Shown: positions 8,601-15,260 of the stretch, in pieces
How the letters are laid out: every line of letters begins with the position of its first letter
Numbering within the stretch: the stretch's first letter is position 1
NCBI GenBank assembly: GCA_022819645.1
Contig: JAJEGU010000040.1
Span: 1 to 38,939, forward strand
Source of the DNA: Pseudomonadales bacterium
GTDB taxonomy: Bacteria; Pseudomonadota; Gammaproteobacteria; Pseudomonadales; Pseudohongiellaceae
Direction of reading: 5' to 3'
Length of the DNA stretch: 38,939 bases
Notes under the pieces: generated by a model
The model's input: only the letters and a program-made list of their open reading frames with translations
What the model was told of the DNA's origin: nothing
The model's database searches: none
Translations under genes and position numbers: made by a program

Positions 8601-10274
8601 ATGACCGGTTTCCCGCCGCCAAAACTGGATATTCTCATCATCGGCAGCGGGGCCGCCGGGCTTACCCTTGCCCTGCGCGCCGCGCGCTTCGCCAGGGTGG
8701 GGGTACTGAGCAAGGCGAGCCTGGAACAGGGCGCCACTTTTTATGCCCAGGGCGGAATCGCCGCGGTACTCGACAAGGGCGACAGCCTCGAATCCCATAT
8801 CGAGGACACCATGATCGTGGGCGGCGGGCTGTGCCACCGGGAAATGGTGGAGCATGTGGTGAATCATAGCGCCGCGGCGGTGCGCTGGCTGCTCGAACAG
8901 GGCGTTCCATTCAGCACCCGAACCGAAGCCGCCGCGCAGGAAACCGGCGGCGCCACAGACCTGAGTTCCCTGCATCTCGCCCAGGAAGGCGCCCACAGCC
9001 ATCGACGCATCATCCACGCCACCGACGCCACCGGCAAGGCAGTCTTCGAAACCCTGCGCCAGCGCGCCCGGGAACATCCCGGCATCCACCTGATGGAAGG
9101 CTGGACCGCCATCGACCTGATCGCCCTGGGGCGGAAAGCCGGCAGCCGGCGGCGCTGCGGCGGCGTGTATGTGCTTGACGACGCCAGCCGCGAAGTTCAC
9201 TCCATTGCGGCCAGATTCGTCGTTCTCGCCACCGGCGGCGCCAGCAAGGCCTATCTGTACACCACCAATCCCGACAGCGCCAGCGGCGACGGCATCGCCA
9301 TGGCCTGGCGCGCCGGCTGCCGGGTGGGCAACATGGAATTCAACCAGTTCCACCCCACCTGCCTGTTTCACCCGCATGCCCGCAGTTTCCTGATTACCGA
9401 GGCCATGCGCGGCGAAGGCGCCTGGCTCGAATTGCCCGACGGCGAGCGTTTCATGCACCGCTTCGACAGCCGCGGCGAACTCGCCTCCCGGGATGTTGTC
9501 GCCAGGGCCATCGACCATGAAACCAAGCGGCTCGGCGAGGACTGCGTGTACCTGAATATCAGCCACCAGCCCGCCGAACTCGTTCGCGAGCGCTTTCCGA
9601 ATATCCACCGCCGCTGCCTCGAACTTGGCATCGACATTACCCGGGACCGGATTCCCGTGGTGCCCGCGGCGCATTACACCTGCGGCGGGGTGATGATCAA
9701 CCGGCACGGGGAAACCGACATCGAGAACCTGTACGCCGTGGGTGAAACGACTTTTTCCGGGCTCCACGGCGCCAATCGCATTGCCAGCAATTCGCTGTCG
9801 GAGTGTTTTGTGATCGCCTTCAGCGCCGCCGACTCCATCGCCGAAAAATTCGCCGATACGCCTTTTCCCGAAGCAGGCGAAACCTGGCCCGCGGGCCGGG
9901 GCGAATCCGGCGACGATGTTCTGGTTTCGCACAACTGGGACGAGTTGCGCCGCTGTATGTGGGACTATGTGGGCATCGTCCGCAGCGACAGCCGTTTGCG
10001 CCGGGCCGAGCGGCGGCTCGAATTGCTGCGGGAGGAAATCCGCGACCACTTCCGCAGCTATCGTATCAGCCGCGACCTGCTGGAATTGCGCAATCTGGTG
10101 CTGGTGGCGAGCCTGATCGTGCGTAGCGCGGCTGCCCGCAGGGAAAGCCGCGGCCTGCATTTCAATCTGGACCATCCGCAAACCGCAAGCGAGGCCGTGG
10201 ATACGGTTTTGGTCCCCACGGACCATGCCGACCTGTCAGGCGCTCACGCACCCGGGGCTCAGTCGCTCTCATAG
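8601..10274 (+). CDS. nadB: L-aspartate oxidase
   Basis: FAD enzyme that oxidises L-aspartate to iminoaspartate, the first step of de novo NAD synthesis. The N-terminal Rossmann motif is DILIIGSGAAGLTLALRAA. The fumarate reductase/succinate dehydrogenase-type core has QGGIAAV and HGANRIASNSLSE motifs. The C-terminal helical domain includes MWDYVGIVRS. The protein has 557 residues. The start ATG has GGAG 6 bases upstream. It is divergent from rpoE, the usual arrangement. Its end overlaps the convergent ygfX gene by 16 bp. Confidence 0.97.
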   Translation: MTGFPPPKLDILIIGSGAAGLTLALRAARFARVGVLSKASLEQGATFYAQGGIAAVLDKGDSLESHIEDTMIVGGGLCHREMVEHVVNHSAAAVRWLLEQGVPFSTRTEAAAQETGGATDLSSLHLAQEGAHSHRRIIHATDATGKAVFETLRQRAREHPGIHLMEGWTAIDLIALGRKAGSRRRCGGVYVLDDASREVHSIAARFVVLATGGASKAYLYTTNPDSASGDGIAMAWRAGCRVGNMEFNQFHPTCLFHPHARSFLITEAMRGEGAWLELPDGERFMHRFDSRGELASRDVVARAIDHETKRLGEDCVYLNISHQPAELVRERFPNIHRRCLELGIDITRDRIPVVPAAHYTCGGVMINRHGETDIENLYAVGETTFSGLHGANRIASNSLSECFVIAFSAADSIAEKFADTPFPEAGETWPAGRGESGDDVLVSHNWDELRRCMWDYVGIVRSDSRLRRAERRLELLREEIRDHFRSYRISRDLLELRNLVLVASLIVRSAAARRESRGLHFNLDHPQTASEAVDTVLVPTDHADLSGAHAPGAQSLS

Positions 10275-10666
10275 TGCAGCCAGCGCCGCAGCCGCCGCAA
10301 TTCATCGGCGGCCAGGGAATCGGGAAACAGGGTCAGCAGCAGATGGCGGCGGCGGGCGCTCTCCAGGGGAAACTCGAGCACCAGCAGCCACTCGGAGCCA
10401 TGCAGCATCCGGGGCGGCGAGGCCGCCACGGTTTCTCCGTCGATTTCCAAAGCGACCGATTTCGCCCCGAGTTGCAGGCTGACCGCAACTCCCCGGCCAC
10501 GAAAACCGCGGAACTCATGCCAGAAACTGGCGAGCACGGTCAATGCCGCGCCAGCCTGGAGCCACAGCGGCGCTCCCGAATGGACCACCGCCAGCAGCGC
10601 GAGCGAATGGAATGCCAGCGCCAGCCGCCAGCGCTGCCGGGAAGGAACAGGACGAAGTAACAACAC
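10259..10666 (-). CDS. ygfX: YgfX/CptA-family membrane protein
   Basis: Small inner-membrane protein normally co-transcribed with sdhE. In E. coli YgfX has been reported as the toxin partner of YgfY/SdhE, although SdhE has a separate role in flavinylation. The 135 residues include two N-terminal hydrophobic segments (LALAFHSLALLAVVHSG and LWLQAGAALTVLASFW) and a basic, Arg-rich C-terminal half. The start is GTG at 10666. The AGG of an upstream Shine-Dalgarno-like sequence is the edge of the family B element at 10676-10842, which separates this gene from sdhE. Identification rests on topology and neighbours (sdhE, nadB); the sequence family is divergent. Confidence 0.72.
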   Translation of the reverse strand: MLLLRPVPSRQRWRLALAFHSLALLAVVHSGAPLWLQAGAALTVLASFWHEFRGFRGRGVAVSLQLGAKSVALEIDGETVAASPPRMLHGSEWLLVLEFPLESARRRHLLLTLFPDSLAADELRRLRRWLHYESD

Positions 10667-10675
10667 CGCAAAAAC

Positions 10676-10842
10676 CTAGGAGCCTGCGCCGTAGGAATTC
10701 ACGGCTGCAAATCCGCTCTCATCCACGCCCCTGGCCGCTCGATTTCGTTGCATATTCACCAATATTCGCCTCAATCGACCGGCCAGGGGCGCGGCGATAG
10801 CGAATTTTCACTTTCGCGAATTCCTACGGCGCAGGCTCCTAG
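10676..10842. mobile_element. Family B MITE-like element, full-length form (167 bp)
   Basis: The 25-bp ends at 10676-10700 and 10818-10842 are perfect inverted repeats, beginning CTAGGAGCCTGCGCCG on each strand. A second inner inverted repeat pairs CGCCCCTGGCCG with CGGCCAGGGGCG. There is no coding capacity. It sits between sdhE and ygfX, normally adjacent genes. Shortened relatives occur at 24765-24827 and 23241-23307. Confidence 0.85.
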
Positions 10843-10883
10843 TCGGCTTTCGAGGGTTTGGCCAGGAGTCGGGGTTTTTCTCC

Positions 10884-10930
10884 TCATTCTGCGCGAAGCG
10901 CAGTGGCAGAATCTCATTGGAGATTCTGTG
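10884..10930. repeat. Repeat C copy overlapping the end of sdhE
   Basis: CTCATTCTGCG on the left and AGATTCTG on the right form a nested palindrome. On the minus strand it encodes the last residues (SQNLQ) and the TGA stop of sdhE at 10914-10916. Confidence 0.7.
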
Positions 10931-11186
10931 AAGGGGTGCATGCCGTCTTGTGCGCCAGGATGCGGTCGACCAGCGGTTGCCAGAGGCCCGCCGGCTTGCC
11001 CCCCAGCAACCAGCCGAACAGTTCCTGATCTTCACAGGCAAGCAATTCCCGATACCGCTCCTGCTCCCCCGCCCCAAGCGAGCCATATACTTCCCGCGAA
11101 AAAGGCACCAGCAATAAATCCAGTTCAAGCATCCCCCGCCGGCTACGCCAGTAAACCACTCCCCCATCACCCCACTCCTGCGCCAT
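10914..11186 (-). CDS. sdhE: FAD assembly factor SdhE (YgfY/CptB family)
   Basis: SdhE promotes covalent attachment of FAD to succinate dehydrogenase and fumarate reductase flavoproteins. The 90-residue protein shows the family signature [11 protein letters not shown] near residues 16-26; the RGxxE segment contacts the flavoprotein. It has the compact helical pattern and a DPELFGWL-like [11 protein letters not shown] motif. The ATG at 11186 has a strong GGAGG. The neighbours ygfX and nadB support the call. The last five residues and stop codon are repeat C sequence, so the natural tail seems to have been overwritten. Confidence 0.88.
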   Translation of the reverse strand: MAQEWGDGGVVYWRSRRGMLELDLLLVPFSREVYGSLGAGEQERYRELLACEDQELFGWLLGGKPAGLWQPLVDRILAHKTACTPSQNLQ

Positions 11187-11348
11187 CACCCCTCCACAAC
11201 CCACTCTCCGGCACTGCACCCGGCCAACAGAATTCTGAATTGCTCGACGACCCCCGCCCCGCCCTTGCCAGGAGCCTGCGCAACTTCCAACTCACCCAGG
11301 CCCAACCAATAGTAAGATAATCCATCCTTGCCACTCCCAGTTTCAACC
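11187..11348. promoter_or_regulatory. Intergenic region between divergent sdhE and trmJ
   Basis: These 162 bp should hold promoters for both genes. No convincing -35/-10 pair, operator or hairpin was recognised by eye. Confidence 0.3.
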
Positions 11349-12119
11349 ATGACCTATCCGGATTGCAACAACATCTCCGTAGTGCTGACCCACACCTCTC
11401 ATCCAGGCAACATCGGCGCCAGCGCCCGGGCCATGAAAAACATGGGCCTGAGCCGCCTTGCCCTGGTTTCCCCGAAGGAGTTTCCCAGCGGCGTGGCCGT
11501 TGGCCGGGCGGCTTCAGCCGTGGATCTGCTGGACCAGGCCCAGGTCTTCGGCTCTCTCAAGGAGGCCGTGGCCGATTGCGGACTTGTGATCGGCGCCAGC
11601 GCCCGTTCCCGGCGTATTACCTGGCCACTGCTCAGCCCGGTGGAATGCGCCCGGCTGCTGGTTCGGGAGTCAGGCCGGAACCGGGCCGCGCTGGTCTTCG
11701 GTCGTGAGGATACCGGGCTCAGCAATGAAGAGCTGCAGCTTTGCCATTATCACGTGCAGATTCCCGCCAATCCGGATTACCCTTCCCTGAATCTTGCCGC
11801 AGCCGTCATGGTGCTCTGTTACGAGTTGCATCAGGCCGCCCTGGCCCCGGACAATCCGGAAGAGCTGGAGCGGGACTGGGACCAGCCCATGGCAACCGGC
11901 GCCGACGTGGAGCGCTTCCATGAGCATCTCGAGCGGGTACTGATTGCAGTGGAATTTCACGACCCGCGGCATCCGCGCCAGCTCATGCAGCGCATCCGGC
12001 GACTGTTCGGGCGCATCCGTATCGACGTCATGGAAATGAACATCCTGCGGGGTATGCTCACCAATATCGAACGCAAACTGGACGGGAAGCCTGCGTCTCG
12101 GAACAAAGCCCGAAAATAA
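11349..12119 (+). CDS. trmJ: tRNA (cytidine/uridine-32-2'-O)-methyltransferase TrmJ
   Basis: SPOUT-family methyltransferase that uses S-adenosylmethionine to 2'-O-methylate position 32 in the anticodon loop of several tRNAs. Motifs are HTSHPGNIGASARAMKNMGL (residues about 16-35), LVFGREDTGLSNEEL and the knot segment IPANPDYPSLNLAAAVMVL. The C-terminal extension carries the dimer helices with MQRIRRLFGR. ATG at 11349 gives 256 residues; a TTG 21 bases upstream is possible, and neither start has a clear Shine-Dalgarno sequence. It ends with TAA, 22 bp from the convergent SufR-like gene. In E. coli trmJ neighbours iscR, so a cluster-sensing type regulator beside it is noteworthy. Confidence 0.95.
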   Translation: MTYPDCNNISVVLTHTSHPGNIGASARAMKNMGLSRLALVSPKEFPSGVAVGRAASAVDLLDQAQVFGSLKEAVADCGLVIGASARSRRITWPLLSPVECARLLVRESGRNRAALVFGREDTGLSNEELQLCHYHVQIPANPDYPSLNLAAAVMVLCYELHQAALAPDNPEELERDWDQPMATGADVERFHEHLERVLIAVEFHDPRHPRQLMQRIRRLFGRIRIDVMEMNILRGMLTNIERKLDGKPASRNKARK

Positions 12120-12141
12120 GCCGGGCGGCGCAGGGGAAGAC

Positions 12142-12795
12142 TCAGGCGGCCTGTTCCACTTCCGCCAACCGGCGGATTCGCCAGGCGCAGCGCCGGTCAC
12201 CCTCCAGCAGGTGATCGGTCTGTTCGATGGTGACAGCGGGGCCAAGCAGTTCGCAAAACATGCGCTTTTCCGCCTCGCAGAAATGTGGGTAGCTTTCGGC
12301 GCAGGCCTGCAGGGGGCAATGGTTCTGCACCAGCAGCCAGCCATCGGGCAACAGGCGCGCTTCCGCCATGTAGCCATCGGCGCTGAGCAGGCTGACCAGG
12401 TGTTCCACACGCTGCCGGGTGTCCTGCTCCAACCCCTGGACTGCTTCCTGATAGCGTTCCCTGATGCGGTGAAAGCGCTTGTCCACCACACGCTCGACGC
12501 CTTCCCCGCCCCAGCAGACATCCACCACTTCCAGCATTTCCCGGGCCAATTCGACGCCGGCGCCGGGGAACCAGTCATTGCCCTTCCGGGTCAGCGCCCA
12601 GCGGGAGACCGGGCGGCCCCGGTGCTGCTTTTCAGCGGCCTGTTGCTCGACGAGTTCCAGTTTTGCCAGGTCGGCAAGATGATGCCGAACGCCCATGGTG
12701 GTCATTTCGAGTTGCCGGGAAAGAATCCGCACCGACTGCGGGCCGCGCAGCTTGAGGCTGCGCAGGATATGCCGCTGGCTGCGTGGGACTTGCAT
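12142..12795 (-). CDS. SufR-like winged-helix regulator with cysteine cluster
   Basis: N-terminal winged helix-turn-helix (residues about 5-75, with ILSRQLEMTTMGVRHHLADL and the wing RGRPVSRWALTRKG). A helical region follows. The C-terminal segment is cysteine-rich: Cys160, 165, 173, 181 and 203. Cys160-X12-Cys173 within NHCPLQACAESYPHFC resembles the cluster-binding segment of SufR, the cyanobacterial repressor of Fe-S assembly genes. A role as an Fe-S or redox sensing regulator is inferred; targets are unknown. The start is ATG at 12795 with AAGGGG upstream. The frame stays open upstream into repeat A copy 3 (to 12924), giving an alternative start inside the repeat. Confidence 0.72.
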   Translation of the reverse strand: MQVPRSQRHILRSLKLRGPQSVRILSRQLEMTTMGVRHHLADLAKLELVEQQAAEKQHRGRPVSRWALTRKGNDWFPGAGVELAREMLEVVDVCWGGEGVERVVDKRFHRIRERYQEAVQGLEQDTRQRVEHLVSLLSADGYMAEARLLPDGWLLVQNHCPLQACAESYPHFCEAEKRMFCELLGPAVTIEQTDHLLEGDRRCAWRIRRLAEVEQAA

Positions 12796-12887
12796 GAAGG
12801 AAACCCCTTGGAACTTACCCGGTATATCGGTATGCAAGCCGAAAGGTTTACAAAGGCTGACGAAACTCCCCCCGAGCAGGCGCCTAA

Positions 12888-13041
12888 GTATTCTCTGAAA
12901 AACTCCATCCGTGGAGTTTTTCATTATCGCAACACAAAAGCGTGGTTTTGTTTTGCTCCCGAATTCAATGGCTTACGCCATCGAATTCGGCGGCACTTCC
13001 ATGTGCCGCAGGGAAGCTCTGACTTGATCAGAGCTTCCCTA
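12888..13041 (-). repeat. Five-hairpin repeat A, copy 3
   Basis: Complete copy between an ElaA-type acetyltransferase gene and the SufR-like gene. It shows all five hairpins: TGAAAAACTCCA/TGGAGTTTTTCA; GCAACACAAAA/TTTTGTTTTGC; CGAATTC-ATGGC/GCCAT-GAATTCG; GCGGCAC/GTGCCGC; and AGGGAAGCTCTGA/TCAGAGCTTCCCT. The minus-strand left edge TAG ends the acetyltransferase gene. The outer edge is followed by TTAGGCGC, close to CTAGGCGC at copy 2. Confidence 0.92.
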
Positions 13042-13491
13042 ACGCACCATGTCCACGTGTGGAATTCCTGTATCGTCATAAGGTGCCGAAACCTGACGAA
13101 ACCCCTGGGCGGCGTAGAAATCCACCAGATGCCGCTGGGCGGAAAGCTGAATTTCGGCGCCGGGCCAGTGCTGTTCACAGCGGGCGATGGCTTCCCGCAG
13201 CAGGATGCCGCCGAGTCCGCCGCCACGCTGTTTCCGGCTGACGATGACCCGGCTGATGGCGGCGGCGGGGAATTTCAATTCGGGCGGATTGAGACGGGCG
13301 TAACAGGCGAGTTTCCCCTCGGCCATGCCGCACAGATGCAGGGATTGCCGATCATGGTCGTCCAGGTCCTGATAGACGCAGTTCTGCTCCACCACGAATA
13401 CCGCCGAGCGCAGCCGCAGCAACTCGTAGAGCAGATCTCGATGGAGTTCGGCGAAGGGCAGGCAGAGCCAGCGCAATTCCGGCAAGAGCAT
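13039..13491 (-). CDS. elaA: GNAT-family N-acetyltransferase, ElaA type
   Basis: Predicted acetyl-CoA-dependent acetyltransferase; the substrate of ElaA is not established. The opening RWLCLPFAELHRDLLYELLRLRSAVFVVEQNCVYQDLD is characteristic of the ElaA group. The acetyl-CoA loop is VSRKQRGGGLGGILL, and the late segment SAQRHLVDFYAAQGF closes the GNAT fold. ATG at 13491 gives 150 residues. The frame extends upstream to 13566, but that would overlap the tRNA gene and is unlikely. The stop is the TAG at the edge of repeat A copy 3. It is divergent from the tRNA-Arg gene. Confidence 0.82.
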   Translation of the reverse strand: MLLPELRWLCLPFAELHRDLLYELLRLRSAVFVVEQNCVYQDLDDHDRQSLHLCGMAEGKLACYARLNPPELKFPAAAISRVIVSRKQRGGGLGGILLREAIARCEQHWPGAEIQLSAQRHLVDFYAAQGFRQVSAPYDDTGIPHVDMVR

Positions 13492-13535
13492 TCTCCGGTC
13501 AGGGGCTTGCGTTTTCCAATCGTGGCCGGGAACCG

Positions 13536-13541
13536 TATACT
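13536..13541 (+). promoter_or_regulatory. Possible -10 element of the tRNA-Arg gene
   Basis: TATACT lies 12 bp before the mature tRNA 5' end, a normal distance. No well-spaced -35 was found; TTGCGT at 13507 is 23 bp away, which is too far. Weak call. Confidence 0.35.
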
Positions 13542-13553
13542 TCGCGCAGACTC

Positions 13554-13630
13554 GTCCCCGTGGCACAACTGGATAGCGCGACGCCCTCCTAAGGCGTAGG
13601 TTGCAGGTTCGACCCCTGCCGGGGACGCCA
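13554..13630 (+). tRNA. tRNA-Arg (anticodon CCU)
   Basis: A 77-base cloverleaf. The acceptor stem GTCCCCG pairs with CGGGGAC, followed by discriminator G and encoded CCA. The anticodon stem ACGCC/GGCGT encloses the loop CTCCTAA, giving anticodon CCU that reads AGG. The T arm is GCAGG-TTCGACC-CCTGC. It lies divergent from the acetyltransferase gene and faces ygfZ. Confidence 0.97.
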
Positions 13631-13659
13631 GATTCCTTCTCCGGTTTCGGTGGACATCC

Positions 13660-14580
13660 TCAATTGCCCTGGTATCTCAGGGGCAGGGGAAAGGCTTCCG
13701 CCGCGAAATTGCCGTCGAGAAACCATGGCGCGCCGGATTCCGCGATTTCGATACTCACGGCGGCCAGGGCCAGATTGGGCTCGCGGCTGCAATTGGCAAA
13801 GGCCAGCAGTGGCTCGCCCTGGGTTTTTTCGTCCGTGGGCTGGGGACACAGGCGGCTGTTCTCACGCAAAGTCTGATGGCAATGGAACAGGAACATGCGT
13901 TTTTTGGGCTTGCCGCGAAAGTGCATGCGGGCAACAACTTCCTGGCCGGTATAGCAGCCCTTGCTGAAATTGATCACTCCGGAAATATCGTAATTGAGCA
14001 GTTGCGGCGTGTACTGCCCGCTCATGCCCGGGCTCACATGCACCTCACCCGCCTCCAGCCCCTCGCCGAGCCAGTCCTGGCAGGGGTCTGCCCGCCATTC
14101 ACCGAACAATTCCCGCAGCGAGGGAATGACGGCTTCATCAAAACACCATAATTCGCAGCGGTCCCCGGGTATCCGCAGCAGACACATCTGCCTGGAAACC
14201 AGGCACTGATTCACCGACGCCGGCGGCTTGGGAAACAGTCTCGCCAGCCCATTTTCGCTGTCGGTGGACCATAAACCCAGCGCCAGGGGCATCTGGAACC
14301 GCCGCAATTCGACTTTTGAAAACACCGCATAACGCGACAGCGTGGCGAGTATCTTTTCCGACATTCCCGCCGAAGTCTGCAACAGGCAGGCGCCGCCGGC
14401 AGTCAGCACAAGACGAAAATTCGCAATGACACGGCCTTTCAGATTACAGATCGCCCCGGGCAGCGAACGATGCTCCGCCAGCAGATCCACATTGCAGCTT
14501 ACCTGCCCCTGCAGAAACTTCCGGGCATCCGGCCCGCTGACCTCGACAAACTCATGTCCCGGCAAGGCGCAAACAGACAT
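13660..14580 (-). CDS. ygfZ: Folate-binding protein YgfZ (IbaG/GcvT-like)
   Basis: Tetrahydrofolate-dependent protein of the GcvT fold that helps maintain or repair certain Fe-S enzymes, such as MiaB-type proteins. The hallmark motif KGCYTGQE (in NFSKGCYTGQEVVARMHFRG) contains the conserved cysteine. The N-terminal part FVEVSGPDARKFLQGQVSCNV matches the family. The start is ATG at 14580 with GGGGAAG upstream, giving 306 residues; the frame is open further upstream but without family similarity. It stands near sdhE, ygfX and nadB as in other gammaproteobacteria. Confidence 0.92.
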   Translation of the reverse strand: MSVCALPGHEFVEVSGPDARKFLQGQVSCNVDLLAEHRSLPGAICNLKGRVIANFRLVLTAGGACLLQTSAGMSEKILATLSRYAVFSKVELRRFQMPLALGLWSTDSENGLARLFPKPPASVNQCLVSRQMCLLRIPGDRCELWCFDEAVIPSLRELFGEWRADPCQDWLGEGLEAGEVHVSPGMSGQYTPQLLNYDISGVINFSKGCYTGQEVVARMHFRGKPKKRMFLFHCHQTLRENSRLCPQPTDEKTQGEPLLAFANCSREPNLALAAVSIEIAESGAPWFLDGNFAAEAFPLPLRYQGN

Positions 14581-14828
14581 CAATCGCTTCTTCCCCAAGA
14601 GCCAAAGGCGCAAAGTGTAGCAGCAACCGCAAATCCAGGCAGATAGTGCGACTTCTGCAATGGAAAACACCTGCGTCAAATGAGCCGCCACAAGCCGCTG
14701 TCGATTCGGGGCATCGGACCTCTTCCTGCTTGTAAACCCCGGGCAAATGCAGTAGCTTGAAAGTTCGGCGACCACCCGGCCCTGAAGCCTGCGCCGTAGT
14801 TGTGAAGTAAAGGTTACGGGAACCGGAA
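14581..14828. other. Intergenic region between ygfZ and the HU-like gene
   Basis: 248 bp between divergent genes. At 14783-14800 a half copy of the family B tip (GAAGCCTGCGCCGTAG) is seen. No gene, tRNA or clear promoter was recognised. Confidence 0.4.
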
Positions 14829-15191
14829 ATGAACAGGCGCAGCGCAAACCATTCCGCCAGGCGACGCAAGCCAGCCATCCACAAGAGATATACCAAAACG
14901 GAAATTCTCGAGGAAATATCGAACAATACCCATATTGAACGCAAACAGGTCGCCGCCGTGCTCGACGAACTCGGCTCCATCGTCGAGCGCCATGTTCGCA
15001 AGCGCGCGGCGGGGGAATTCATCCTGCCGGGCTTGCTCAAGATCCAGGCCGTGAAAAAACCCGCCCGGCGCGCGCGCAGGAATGTGCCCAACCCCTTCAG
15101 GCCCGGCGAAGTCATGGACGTGCCCCGCAAGCCCGCGTCTACCCGGGTCAAGATTACCCCGTTGAAGAAACTGAAAGATTTCGCCCTGTAG
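14829..15191 (+). CDS. HU-family DNA-binding protein
   Basis: Small basic nucleoid-type protein of 120 residues. It has a basic N-terminal extension (about residues 1-20) and then the HU/IHF fold: helices YTKTEILEEISNNTHIERKQVAAVLDEL, and the beta-hairpin arm region with FILPGLLKIQAVKKPARRARRNVPNPFRPGEVMDVP. Pro and Arg residues in the arm are those that intercalate and contact DNA in the family. It differs from housekeeping HU by length and by the VPRKPASTRVKITPLKKLK tail. The start ATG has CCGGAA upstream. The stop TAG is followed directly by GAGCC, resembling a family B tip. Confidence 0.85.
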   Translation: MNRRSANHSARRRKPAIHKRYTKTEILEEISNNTHIERKQVAAVLDELGSIVERHVRKRAAGEFILPGLLKIQAVKKPARRARRNVPNPFRPGEVMDVPRKPASTRVKITPLKKLKDFAL

Positions 15192-15260
15192 GAGCCAGTC
15201 TCCCGGCCCGCGCGCAGCATTCCCGAAAGCGTGGCCGGCATTCCGCCCGGAACCAGCGCC

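Noticed and set aside
8568..10226. Long minus-strand open frame (552 codons) opposite nadB
   Set aside because: It mirrors nadB codon structure, and its Gly/Ala/His-rich product has no family pattern; nadB on the plus strand is certain. Similar shadows lie opposite lepA, proS, phoD, prpC and others in this GC-rich DNA.
13492..13566. Upstream start for the ElaA-type gene
   Set aside because: The extension would overlap the tRNA-Arg gene and its promoter and adds residues without family similarity.
14581..14847. 89-residue N-terminal extension of YgfZ
   Set aside because: No similarity to YgfZ; ATG at 14580 has a Shine-Dalgarno sequence and the expected opening.
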